A DNA stretch of 64,000 nucleotides from Apoderus coryli (GCA_911728435.2 OU452198.1:15286001-15350000), one strand, 5' to 3'; positions 12,601 through 21,400 are shown, counted from the stretch's first letter. The notes: a model not told the origin generated them from the sequence alone. Numbers and translations are program-made.

Positions 12601-15131
12601 CACAGAACGATACATTTATTACGTATATAATTTGTTAGATTTTACATCTCCGAATTGAAACACACGCAAAAAATGTGCATAAAAAAGTTAGGGTAGCATT
12701 TCACGCCTGTATGCCCCTTTAATTTACCCGCCTCTGAGATTTATTTTTTCATAATGTTAACGACAAGTTGAATCTGCTGTTTGAGTTTGATCCTTAAAAC
12801 TGAATCAGGTAATAACCGGAAGTCCTATCTATAACGCCAAATTTCGTTAATTTAAATATAACTTTTTGATGCATCCTTATATCCGAAATTTAAAATTAAA
12901 TGACTAAAATAATATTATTTTAGTCATTTAAAATTATTGTCTAAAACATTTAATGAACCAGCCCTGTATATTTATACTATTATAGTAATTTCTTTTATTT
13001 TCGTCCATACACATTAATATTTGCGTAGATAGGTATACGTATACCATATAATTTTATATTACCCGACAAAAAACACTGCTGCACAGTAGTACATATAGGA
13101 TACCTATAATATAAAAACAAACTCCCACCTCGTAGGGGAAAGTATACTCGTCCTTGTCTAACATTGCCCATATGATTATTTTATTTCAACACAATACATA
13201 TAACGCCATCTACAATTTCCATGGTTGCATGTTTTTCTAATAGATGTAGCTCGTATCGAGAAAGTTTCAATTTTTGTTTTATTTCCCATATACGCTGACT
13301 ATCTATTGTGTAGATTAATCTTTGCTTATAGTATTGATGTAATTTCGCGTATATCCCACACTAATGAACAAATTGTATTGTGTTATAATCGACTGTGATA
13401 TTTATAATTAATAGTATAAACTACAAATAAACGATTGAAGGTTTATTCGGTATTTTATTCATAATAGTGAATACACAACAATGACGTTAAATGCAAATAA
13501 TTCATGGCTAGCTAATTAAAATATAACAAAATAAACAATCCAATTTTTCTGGAAACTTGTTTTTATTTCAGAAACCTTAAAGTTTAGGTATAGGAACATG
13601 AACATCATTATTTGAAAGCAAATCTGATTGTATTTCAGAATATTTGATTATATACATATTTTAGAAAATCGAGTTATGCCTATTTTTAGTGGTAGATCAT
13701 ACTAAAGTAATTTTCGACCACCCTGTAACCTGATGGGTCCATCTGTTAAGATAGTTAATTTTCCCAAGATGTTCTTAAACTATCTATAAAATTTCAAGAT
13801 TCTGACGATTCAAACTGCAAAATGAGGAATATTTTCCGGAGACCTGTTTTGTGCCAAAAATATTCTTTAATCAAAAACAGTTGAAGGTAAGTATAGGGAA
13901 GTGTTAAAACTTGTTGATAACAAATTCCGGTATAACCGGAAGTGGTACAAATATGACAATATTATAGACTGATAGATTAGGTTGACCTGAGTAATAACTT
14001 AAATTTTCAAAACAATCGTATGGTTACATTTTCCAAAACTTCTAATGAACCAGCCATCAACATACCGATCTAAACAAGCATATCAATATGATCAACTAAA
14101 AAACTTACCCGGTTTAATATCTCTGTGAACAAACCCCATTTTATGAAGATCATCCAAAGCTAACAGAATTTCCGCAACATAGAAAGTTGCCGACGTTTCT
14201 GGCAAAGTTCCACCCTGTTTATATAGTAGTCCTAATAAGTCCCCACCAGGGTGATAATCCATCACAAAGTAAAGACAATTGTTGTCCTGTAAAAATTGTA
14301 ACAATGTATTACTAAAATGGTATCAATCATTGACTGTGAGCTACGCGTGGATTTACCATATTTTCAGAGAGTTGCTAAGAGAAATGGATCTAGGAAATAT
14401 AAAATGACGGAATTTAAGGGTTTAATAGTTAATTAAAATGCTTCGAAAGGATAGTATCACTATGACTACCATATCTCTAATCTAAACTTGGTGACAAGTT
14501 ATTACTTAACCCATGTTCTTCCCCAAATGCTACATTTTTCGTAACCTTATAGATGCGTCTTAAGGAGCTGCTTCTGACAGTTAAAATTTTAAGTCAGTAC
14601 GGTCAGTACCTCTAGTTAGCATATCTTGCTGAAAAGAAAAATCCATAACTCAGGAGACCATAAAATACACACCTGAAATGCATAATGCAACTGTGTCAAC
14701 CAAACTGAATTAGAGTAAGCCATAACATATCGTTCTTCTTCATACAAATTCTTCTTAATGTCGCTGCTAAACTTTCGAATACTTTTCAGAGCAAATACAT
14801 CGCCAGTCTGTTTTTCTTTTACAACATGTACTTCTCCAAACTGACCACGTCCAATGAGATTCTTAACTTCAAAATCAGCAATATTTACCCGCAACTGTTT
14901 CAGAAGCTTCATATCGTTCTTAAATTTCTCCACGAATTTTCCAATGTTGGAGTCGCTTTTTTGAAGAATTTCTGATGAACATTCTTCGTATAGTACTTGA
15001 ACAGCATCAAGTAGAATTTCTCTAGATAATAAGCGACACTTTTTTGCTCTGCCATTGTTTGCATTTGTTGATGTAAGTTCAGCATTTATCCGGGCCGTTC
15101 TAACACTTATAGGTTCTTTTGATACTTCCAT
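3213..15131 (-). CDS. sti: Citron/sticky-type Ser/Thr kinase, N-terminal 619 residues (gene continues past position 1)
   Basis: Citron kinase acts at the contractile ring and midbody in cytokinesis (family knowledge). Six in-phase exons are visible: 15131-14673, 14286-14109, 7090-6915, 6637-6250, 5966-5701 and 3602-3213. The conceptual protein has a basic N-terminus, a glycine loop GRGQFGEV (about 94-101), the ATP lysine in ALK (116), HRD (207-209), DFG (227-229) and APE (253-255). An AGC-type tail follows, containing [11 protein letters not shown], and then a long Glu/Lys-rich coiled coil from about residue 415. The [13 protein letters not shown] segment is typical of citron rather than ROCK or MRCK. 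All exon joins are GT-AG and keep phase. A 7-kb intron full of transposons splits the kinase domain inside HRDIKPD. The remaining coiled coil and the C1, PH and CNH domains expected of the family are not in the window. Confidence 0.88.
3768..4740. repeat. Cluster of MITE-like GGTGTCCCACCG repeats
   Basis: Repeat starts are seen near 3772 (ggggtgtcccaccgg), 4203 (acagggtttacc) and 4602 (ggttgtcccaccgag). Each is followed by related text (aatatggag, cggcggggccaa). A piece with cttccggttataccg sits at about 4707. The 4005-4035 stretch, with palindrome cttgttac..gtaacaag, recurs at 31165-31205. These are noncoding dispersed repeats in a citron intron. Confidence 0.5.
5189..5410 (+). pseudogene. 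Relic of a transposase N-terminal helix-turn-helix (DUF4817-like)
   Basis: The frame from ATG 5189 reads [16 protein letters not shown], then a stop inside YGQC. It resumes in the same frame as [15 protein letters not shown] and ends KKFGSI. The layout YGxC, then ANRFPxRRxP, then FGS matches the N-terminal domain found on insect mariner-like/DDE elements and orphan copies. No catalytic part follows. Confidence 0.55.
5701..5966 (-). CDS. sti: Citron kinase exon 5 (hydrophobic motif, coiled coil start)
   Basis: The join to exon 4 makes [12 protein letters not shown], the conserved post-kinase motif of citron. About 60 residues of Glu/Lys/Leu-rich coiled coil follow ([13 protein letters not shown] onward). 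It ends in phase 0 before gtaagt. Confidence 0.85.
6250..6637 (-). CDS. sti: Citron kinase exon 4 (C-lobe of kinase, start of AGC tail)
   Basis: After the acceptor ctgtgtag the frame reads [15 protein letters not shown], the subdomain IX helix, followed by GNPPFQG and the [11 protein letters not shown] element. It then enters the AGC C-terminal tail ([18 protein letters not shown]). The donor is tccg followed by gtgagt, phase 1. Confidence 0.86.
6915..7090 (-). CDS. sti: Citron kinase exon 3 (DNILL, DFG, APE)
   Basis: The exon opens after tgcttttag and completes HRDIKPD with [18 protein letters not shown]. It continues through [11 protein letters not shown] and ends TyrGly before gtaagc, phase 0. 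It holds the Mg-binding DFG and the activation segment. Confidence 0.88.
7430..7530 (+). mobile_element. Penelope-like element fragment (GIY-YIG endonuclease)
   Basis: The short plus-strand frame [18 protein letters not shown] followed by KILTTIKED matches the start of the GIY-YIG domain of Penelope-like retroelements (Y.I.C..C...YVGQTG..L..R..EH). It is cut at about 7540 by an opposite-strand LINE. Confidence 0.5.
7540..8880 (-). mobile_element. LINE reverse transcriptase fragment, multiply frameshifted
   Basis: Minus-strand LINE ORF2 relic in family order. From the high coordinate end: [16 protein letters not shown] with [40 protein letters not shown]; a degenerate [25 protein letters not shown]; and a C-terminus with [10 protein letters not shown] and IQRKFLKHL. 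Several frameshifts and a decayed active site (FADE rather than FADD) show it is dead. It lies in the 7-kb citron intron. Confidence 0.8.
9236..9500 (+). repeat. Possible Penelope-like 3' repeat
   Basis: The text cctgaagaaggcacgaaacg at 9239 resembles the short motif with cgaaacgt common after the endonuclease of Penelope-like elements. A second stretch at 9440-9480 (gatcgacgaaacgaccct) recurs in variant form at 31110-31145. A ggcgacatctag stretch (9318) is shared in inverted form with 4170-4190. Placement in that family is inference. Confidence 0.35.
10150..10530. repeat. Imperfect palindrome with ~140-bp arms
   Basis: The left arm (to about 10310) holds caagactagaccagtcccat and cagtggcgaacaat. 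The right arm (from about 10375) holds their complements (attgctcgccattgattatg, gggactggtctagtcttg). The arms also pair through the ataaaagcctaat/attagacttttat ends. It sits inside the THAP element and is either a nested foldback MITE or part of its subterminal structure. Confidence 0.6.
10956..11097 (+). CDS. THAP zinc-finger exon 1 of a transposase-like gene
   Basis: ATG 10956 opens [18 protein letters not shown], then [20 protein letters not shown] and KWVINP, then a GT donor (ccag/gtataag). CxxxxC, the FFRFPKE motif and the conserved Trp match the first half of a THAP DNA-binding domain. The second half (CxxH with AVP) was not found downstream. The open frames at 11608-11916 follow a possible acceptor (ttttgacag) but match nothing I know. 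Confidence 0.6.
11098..13290. other. Interior of THAP element, mostly noncoding
   Basis: Two overlapping open frames at 11589-11801 and 11608-11916 are each about 70-100 codons and cannot both be genes. Around 12900-12935 there is a perfect palindrome, atgactaaaataatatta against taatattattttagtcat. Nothing else is recognisable. Confidence 0.4.
13337..14108. other. Citron intron with MITE remnants
   Basis: No gene. The stretch holds an ccaccctgtaacc end (about 13720) and a ttccggtataaccggaag palindrome (13926-13943), both shared with the dispersed repeat family of this window. Confidence 0.4.
14109..14286 (-). CDS. sti: Citron kinase exon 2 (hinge and HRDIKP)
   Basis: The acceptor is tttttacag before GACAAC and the donor is ccgg followed by gtaagt. 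It encodes [18 protein letters not shown] and the catalytic-loop HRDIKP, and ends in phase 1. The split Asp codon is completed by the next exon 7 kb away. Confidence 0.88.
14673..15131 (-). CDS. sti: Citron kinase exon 1 (start codon, glycine loop)
   Basis: This exon begins at the ATG at 15131 and encodes 153 residues, ending in HYAFQ in phase 0. The donor is cag followed by gtgtgt at 14672. It carries the kinase extension, GRGQFGEV, the catalytic lysine in ALK and the EEERYVMA segment of helix C. I chose this ATG because no in-frame methionine lies just upstream and the 5' side is AT-rich noncoding sequence. Confidence 0.88.
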
Positions 15132-15773
15132 TTTAAAAGCTCATGTTATTTGTGCAATTTTAATCTTCAATTAATAATAATGTATTGTAAATGTAGGTAT
15201 AGTAACTATTGTACAATAAATAAAAATTCACAACACTAATGTGTAATGTGCAGAAAAGTGTGTATCACAAATTAATGTTTGGCGTTTGACTTGAAAAAAC
15301 CGTTAAAAAGTAAAACCGCAGATGTTTTAGGATATTAGTGCTGGGTGCATTTGAATGAAAAATAACCTATTATGAGAATAATCGGTATCATCATTGTCTT
15401 TAAAAGGAAAGACAATGGTATCATTCAATTATTTTCGTTAGAGTATTCGAATGAAAACTAATCGGTAGTCATTCAGCCTTAATATATATCATTAACGTTT
15501 AACGTGTGCTGTAACGTTCACGTTACCGCTGTGTTCAGTTAATTTGTAATATGTATCTATAACAGTGTACGTTACACAACATGAAACGTTTAAATTTAGA
15601 CCCGTAACAGTAAAATCCTTACAACATCGAAAACGCCGCAGTTGACAGCATACATTAAAATGCCAACGTGCCGAGCCAATCAAAATCTGTATATTATGCC
15701 AAATATTCAGTTCAGTACTTAGATTAGGAAAGAGAGGGGATACCGCGCGGTCGTATACCTGAATGCATGGCAA
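15132..15773. promoter_or_regulatory. 5' flank of the citron gene and of the THAP fragment
   Basis: This is the space between the minus-strand citron start (15131) and the plus-strand THAP frame (15774). It contains a scar-like palindrome at 15385-15424 and a region enriched in acgtt/aacgt words at 15488-15600. No TATA box or other element is convincing. Confidence 0.35.
15385..15424. repeat. 26-bp palindrome flanked by 7-bp direct repeats (possible excision scar)
   Basis: A 26-bp insert (15392-15417) begins CATTGTCTTT and ends AAAGACAATG, and is bracketed by exact GTATCAT repeats at 15385-15391 and 15418-15424. That is the shape left when a transposon with CATTGTCTTT ends is cut out, leaving terminal-repeat stubs between target duplications. 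P-family elements leave such scars (established for P excision). Which element made this one is inference. Confidence 0.5.
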
Positions 15774-15967
15774 GTGTTACGCTTTTTATGCGGCGGCCAT
15801 TTTATATGTGGCGAACAAAGTGAAAACTACGTGTGTATTTTTGTTGAATTTATTTATGAAAAGTGGGAATATAAATTAATTTTGTATATTAATAAACTGG
15901 TAGGATGTGTGGCGTTTGGATGCCCAAGCCGGAGTGAACAAAAGGAGCCCGGAATTTCATTCCATAG
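15774..15967 (+). CDS. THAP-domain protein fragment, exon 1
   Basis: The open frame ends VGCVAFGCPSRSEQ then GISFH before the donor cataggtaaa. CxxxxC and GISFHxFP are the start of a THAP domain. Normally Met precedes VGC; here the codon is CTG (15897). The nearest in-frame ATG is 41 codons upstream at 15774, so the true start is uncertain. A gcggccatttt stretch upstream resembles a transcription-start context. Confidence 0.55.
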
Positions 15968-16285
15968 GTAAAACTTAGAATGAAGTATTAAGTCGCTTCT
16001 AGTTTTTATTAATTATTAATAATTAAAACCAATCTTTAGGCTATTATCTTTTAGTATGTAGTATAACAAGTTTCCGTTTACCTAATGAAAACTGTTTAAT
16101 ACAACAATTCATTTAAAATAAGCATGATAAAGCATTATTTATTGATAGAAACCTCTACTTTATCAGAGGCGTAGACATTTTATTTTTTGTAAAATATTTT
16201 TTTTTACATATTTTGTTACATTTTTTCGTTAAAATGGAATAAAATAATTTCAGCTCAAACGTCTTTATTACTTTAGTTTTTTTAG

Positions 16286-16493
16286 TTTTCCTAAAGACTT
16301 GGGAATTTGCAAATTATGGGTAGAGAATACGAAAATTAAAGATTGGGTGCCATCAAAAAATGATAGACTTTGCTCGAAGCATTTTGAAGAATGTTGGTTA
16401 TATACAACCAATTCTAACTGCAGAGTTCGTTTGCTACACCTAGCTGTTCCAAACATTTTCCCACAATTACCAATATATCTGCAACCAGTGAAG
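16286..16493 (+). CDS. THAP-domain protein fragment, exon 2
   Basis: After the acceptor tttttttag the frame joins exon 1 as HSFPKDLGICKLWVENT. It continues with DWVPSKNDRLCSKHF and LAVPNIFPQLP and a donor aag/gtaggt. Together the exons make a complete THAP finger: CxxxxC, Trp, CxxH and the AVPNIF tail. No further exon is found before 17100, so this is either a host THAP gene cut short or a P-like element remnant. Its neighbours are both P-like elements. Confidence 0.65.
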
Positions 16494-17116
16494 GTAGGTG
16501 TTTATATTATTTGTAGTAAGATCCACAATAACCAGATAATATTATTACTTATTTATATATATTGTGTCAAAAATAACTATTTCTAGCATGCAGCATGAAC
16601 ATTATTTTACGAGGCTTAACCAAGTAAAACAATGCGCTAAGGGTTATAAAAAACACTTATTGTACATGTTGCATGCAAATAATTTTAAATGTAGGCTTAA
16701 AATTGTATTGATTCGATAGTTATTTAGAATTTGGTAGCGCATTTTTCTGTTGTCTCAGTAACTACCAAATTATTTAAATAAGTAAAGGCTCACGATTTTG
16801 TACATATATGTATATTAATATGTCTATGAAAATATCTCACTTATAGCGTTGATTGAAATATTTAATTCAATCTCATCCTATTTAAAGGACAATAAAAACG
16901 TCCTATATTAAATTTTATGTTCCCATTTTTCAATAAATATAATGTGTTAACATATTATGTTGTTTCATTTATCAATTAAATTATCCATATCCACATGTCC
17001 ATATCCTTTTTTATTAAAAATATTAATCATCAAAATTAAATAAAATTTCAAAAATATATCACATAAGTTATGTATGTTACGCCTCTGAATCTAAGGGATA
17101 TGTGCTAGGTGGTAAC
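16494..17116. other. AT-rich intergenic stretch
   Basis: No gene or clear repeat. A tcagaggcgta/tacgcctctga pair (16163 and 17081) brackets it, but there is no matching target duplication. Confidence 0.4.
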
Positions 17117-17510
17117 ACAACAACCATAGAAATCTTATATTATATATGTACTCTAGAATGCTAATTAAATCCAGCCGAATACCAAAAAGTGTAACGGGTA
17201 TGCAGAGTTTTCTCGAACTACGCATGCTCCTCAGTCACTTATTTTCAGTACAGAGCTGCCATATTTAAAACTATTTTGTCGTTCGCCTTACAGAATTTAT
17301 GCGACATATCTGTTTTATAAATAAATCCATATGTTGCGTCATACGAAACTGCTTGACAAAATCAAATAATTCAATGTTATCGGTAAAATTGTAATACTGT
17401 TTAGTTTTCAGCAATATGAACGAAACATTTTTTTCCAAATCTTATTAAATTTAGGAGATTTCGCAACAGCGTCTATTTTCGCAAATGACATTTCTCGTAG
17501 TGGGAATATC

Positions 17511-19146
17511 TGTCAGAGCACAGAAATCTTATATTATATATGTATATACTCTAGAATGATAATCCCGTAGTACAAAAATGTAACCAAAAGTGTAGAGCTG
17601 TCCATAATGCGCATGATCACCAGTCACTTATTTTTCAACAGAACCGGCTTTGATTAAATGTAATATTACTGTTATAGGTATATTTAAAATTAAATTTTAC
17701 CATTTGGTAATTCAAATAAAAAAATGGAATAAAGGAATTTAAGAAATAAAAAATTACATTAAATATATAAATACTTTATTGTGTAACAGGTACAACCCAA
17801 TAATAATAAATCTAAGCAGAAACGAGAAATAAGTAAAAATTCTAATATTGGAAAATATCGTAAGGACTTGAGCATTCTAATTATTTATTTTATTATTATA
17901 TAATATTTTTTTGTTTATACAACCACCTTAGGCCTCTTACCTCTCTACAGCCTTCAAAGAAGGGGTGCAAGAAACAGTGATTTCACGAATATTTTCCGTG
18001 TCCATGTAAACCACTTCTATATCATCCGTACTACTCGCAATAGTATTTTGTGACAAAACATGGTTGGTAGAACTTTTATTCTCAGCAATTTCATGGAGGA
18101 TTCTATAATTAAGTATATTCCAGTTTAACAACAGAATTCAAATGAACTTTGTATACCTACACAACGTAGGAAATATATTCTTGACATACATATCATGCAT
18201 TTTTGACTGACTACTTTTAAGTAAACAGTGTCTTGATATCAAACGATTAAGAATTTAACTTCCACTCTCATTTACATAATCTCTTCTTTTCAACAAAAGT
18301 TTGGGAACTGCATCGGGTACGAGGGTGATCCTCTTGCCGTCTTCTCTACAAATGATATCTTCTGCAGCGAAATGCTTACTGCATATGACATTCCCATCAC
18401 ATACATTTTCTGTACTAGGATCCCAATGCCCGCATCCAAACATCATGTCTTTTTTTTGTCAAGCTAAAAATGAGTATCATGTCAATGGTATCATATTGAC
18501 TCAAACTGAGACTGTTAGAAACCCGAAACAATAACTTACTGAAAATACCAGGAATGATACTTTCATTTTTACACCACAACACTATACACCTCATTGTTTG
18601 TTAAATAAACAAACTACCAAACCAAAATAACAAATATTGAAAACAATTTTAATCACAAATAGGTATATCTATCAACAATTAAAATATACCACGCATAAAC
18701 CCATAATTCAATTATAAAACCTATCTGAATTGTTGTGAAGCCGACTCTGACAGATATTCCCACTACGAGAAATGTCATTTGCGAAAATAGACGCTGTTGC
18801 GAAATCTCCTAAATTTAATAAGATTTGGAAAAAAATGTTTCGTTCATATTGCTGAAAACTAAACAGTATTACAATTTTACCGATAACATTGAATTATTTG
18901 ATTTTGTCAAGCAGTTTCGTATGACGCAACATATGGATTTATTTATAAAACAGATATGTCGCATAAATTCTGTAAGGCGAACGACAAAATAGTTTTAAAT
19001 ATGGCAGCTCTGTACTGAAAATAAGTGACTGAGGAGCATGCGTAGTTTGAGAAAACTCTGCATACCCGTTACACTTTTTGGTATTCGGCTGGATTTAATT
19101 AGCATTCTAGAGTACATATATAATATAAGATTTCTATGTGTCAGAG
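17511..19146 (-). mobile_element. P-like THAP element (inner, inverted copy) with TGTCAGAG target duplication
   Basis: A complete 1620-bp copy (17519-19138) lies in inverted orientation inside the outer copy. The target TGTCAGAG is duplicated at 17511-17518 and 19139-19146; in the inner copy itself that octamer occurs once (as ctctgaca, about 18744). Ends are CACAGAAATC and, on the other strand, CATAGAAATC. The two copies are nearly identical by eye, so the self-insertion is recent in element terms. Confidence 0.85.
17937..18594 (-). pseudogene. THAP coding of inner P-like copy, truncated
   Basis: ATG at 18594 opens MRCIVLWCKNESIIPGI with a donor shortly after. A second block reads VICSKHFAAEDIICREDG and LVPDAVPKLLL (to 18255), and a third block lies at 18131-17937. 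CxxxxC, CxxH and AVPKL mark a THAP domain. The W-containing piece and the CSKHF piece are in different frames, separated near an 8-A run, in both copies. No catalytic domain follows. Confidence 0.65.
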
Positions 19147-19296
19147 TCGGCTTCACAACAATTCAGATAGGTTTTATAATTGAATTATGGGTTTATGCGT
19201 GGTATATTTTAATTGTTGATAGATATACCTATTTGTGATTAAAATTGTTTTTAATATTTGTTATTTTGGTTTGGTAGTTTGTTTATTTAACAAACA

Positions 19297-19961
19297 ATGA
19301 GGTGTATAGTGTTGTGGTGTAAAAATGAAAGTATCATTCCTGGTATTAAATATTTTCAGTAAGTTATTGTTTCGGGTTTCTAACAGTCTCAGTTTGAGTC
19401 AATATGATACCATTGACATGATACTCATTTTTAGCTTGACAAAAAAAAGACATGATGTTTGGATGCGGGCATTGGGATCCTAGTACAGAAAATGTATGTG
19501 ATGGGAATGTCATATGCAGTAAGCATTTCGCTGCAGAAGATATCATTTGTAGAGAAGACGGCAAGAGGATCACCCTCGTACCCGATGCAGTTCCCAAACT
19601 TTTGTTGAAAAGAAGAGATTATGTAAATGAGAGTGGAAGTTAAATTCTTAATCGTTTGATATCAAGACACTGTTTACTTAAAAGCAGTCAGTCAAAAATG
19701 CATGATATGTATGTCAAGAATATATTTCCTACGTTGTGTAGGTATACAAAGTTCGTTTGAATTCTGTTGTTAAACTGGAATATACTTAATTATAGAATCC
19801 TCCATGAAATTGCTGAGAATAAAAGTTCTACCAACCATGTTTTGTCACAAAATACTATTGCGAGTAGTACGGATGATATGGAAGTGGTTTACATGGACAC
19901 GGAAAATATTCGTGAAATCACTGTTTCTTGCACCCCTTCTTTGAAGGCTGCAGAGAGGTAA
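19297..19961 (+). pseudogene. THAP coding of outer P-like copy, truncated
   Basis: This is the same exons as the inner copy on the plus strand: MRCIVLWCKNESIIPGIKYF with a gtaagt donor, then VICSKHFAAEDIICREDG at 19452-19643, then a block at 19767-19961 ending KAAERstop. It carries about five extra bases (AAATAT region, 19347) relative to the inner copy, restoring a better GIKYF THAP motif. Confidence 0.65.
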
Positions 19962-20353
19962 GAGGCCTAAGGTGGTTGTATAAACAAACAAATATTATAT
20001 AATAATACAATAAATAATTAGAATGCTCAAGTCCTTACGATATTTTCCAATATTAGAATTTTTACTTATTTCTCGTTTCTGCTTAGATTTATTATTATTG
20101 GGTTGTACCTGTTAGACAATAAAGTATTTATATATTTAATGTAATTTTTTATTTCTTAAATTCCTTTATTCCATTTTTTTATTTGAATTACCAAATGGTA
20201 AAATTTAATTTTAAATATACCTATAACAGTAATATTACATTTAATCAAAGCCGGTCCTGTTGAAAAATAAGTGACTGGTGATCATGCGCATTATGGACAG
20301 CTCTACACTTTTGGTTACATTTTTGTACTACGGGATTATCATTCTAGAGTATA

Positions 20354-20864
20354 TATATATACAGTGTTGTTCCCAGGTGCTTTTTCGTATTTTTTTTAGT
20401 ACGTTTTGAGAGACTTCATACGAAAATACGCCGGAACGATATTCTAGTACGTTTTTAATCAAATCAATATTTATCCCCTAACTCAAGGAAAACCAATTAT
20501 TCTGACGAAATGGCTAATAGATACGAAGAAGAAGTGAAACTTTACTGTCATCTCATCTAACCATCTTTGGCTGTCTGCATCTGAATCAGCAAGGAAGAGG
20601 TCAAATAAGAGAACAAAGAAAGAAAGATCTCATTTAACCTAACAAATAATTCATCAAACGGTTTTGGGTTTTTTTTTTTTTTTAGAAAAAGTGATTCATT
20701 ACATTAAACAAACAAGGTTACAATTACTCGATTACTTAGATTTAAGGAAATTGTAAATCTAGTACGACAATTGTAAATCTAGTACGAAAATTGTAAATTT
20801 AGTACGAAATTGACGCGCCATCTAGTACGAAAAAAAAAAGCATGCGAACAACACTGTATATATA
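20354..20864. mobile_element. hAT-like MITE nested in the P-like element
   Basis: A 495-bp insert (20362-20856) starts CAGTGTTGTTCCCAGG and ends with the complement of CAGTGTTGTTCGCATGC. It lies between TATATATA octamers; the low complexity of the site weakens that duplication. The word tagtacg or its complement recurs many times inside, including three near-tandem attgtaaatctagtacga units at 20750-20805, as expected for subterminal transposase sites. It shares its CAGTGTTGTT ends with the hAT element at 43459-45736. It is absent from the inner P-like copy. Confidence 0.75.
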
Positions 20865-21220
20865 TAATATAAGATTTCTGTGACAACAACCGGCACAGTT
20901 ACGTGTCCACTCTCTTTGTCTAAGGTTCAGTATAATCCCATTCAGTTTAATCACATTCACTTGTTCAGATCAATCACTAGGTTAGAATAACCCTAGAATA
21001 CCTAATTTTCACCTTCGGTTAATAACGTTACATTATTATTTTGTTTTTTAGTACTTAACACATTCATAAAAACAGAATACAAAGAGTCAAAGTAAATTAA
21101 TGATTTTTAAGGATATATTTTGTATATTTATATTATAAAAAATAGAAATTAAATTGGCGCACAAATAATGCACATGCGCGTAAATCATTGAAATTGATAT
21201 CGCCAGAACCACAGAATAAC

Positions 21221-21256
21221 TTGTAACCATTGTCCTTGTAAAGACAATGTTGTAAC
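21221..21256. repeat. 22-bp palindrome flanked by TTGTAAC repeats (possible excision scar)
   Basis: The insert 21228-21249 begins CATTGTCCTT and ends AAAGACAATG. Exact TTGTAAC copies abut it at 21221-21227 and 21250-21256. It has the same stubs as 15392-15417 and the same 7-bp flank length. Confidence 0.5.
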
Positions 21257-21400
21257 AATTGATGGAACTCATCTAGATGTGATATCTAAGGCTAACCTAT
21301 CTGACATTAGTAGTAGTGGTAACAGTACAGAGTGACCAAAATAATCTAAATAAAACTTTAAATAATTATGTATTAATTATTAATTGCAGTTTATTTATTT

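Larger units (their letters stand above)
9793..13336 (+). mobile_element. THAP-bearing DNA transposon with inverted ends (P-type, 3.5 kb)
   Basis: The ends are inverted copies. The left end reads CAGTACTTATAGCAAAG and continues into gattaatctacacaatagat and agtcagc. The right end reads the same on the other strand with four differences in the first 17 bases. The shared core spans 33 bases (9803-9835 and 13294-13326). Ends beginning CA and an internal THAP exon (10956-11097) suggest the P superfamily. No catalytic transposase exon is readable inside and no clear target duplication is visible, so it is probably an old internally deleted copy. Confidence 0.6.
17117..20890. mobile_element. P-like THAP element (outer copy) with ACAACAAC target duplication
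   Basis: The outer copy runs from 17125 to 20882 and is bordered by ACAACAAC at 17117-17124 and 20883-20890. Its ends are CATAGAAATCTTATATTATA and, on the other strand, CACAGAAATC followed by the same text. P-superfamily elements have CA-starting ends and 8-bp duplications, and the element carries THAP coding on its plus strand (19297-19961). It is interrupted by a second inverted copy (17519-19138) and by a hAT-like MITE (20362-20856). Without these it would be about 1.6 kb, too short for a P transposase, so it is non-autonomous. Confidence 0.8.

Noticed and set aside
16163..17089. Possible hAT element with CAGAGGCGTA ends
   Set aside because: The 11-bp inverted pair exists, but the flanking octamers (tactttat, aatctaag) do not match and one end would split the THAP gene fragment.
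17125..20882. Simple large palindrome or assembly artefact
   Set aside because: The A-B-A'-B' order and two separate exact 8-bp duplications fit self-insertion far better than an inverted artefact. Small sequence differences between the copies also argue against misassembly.
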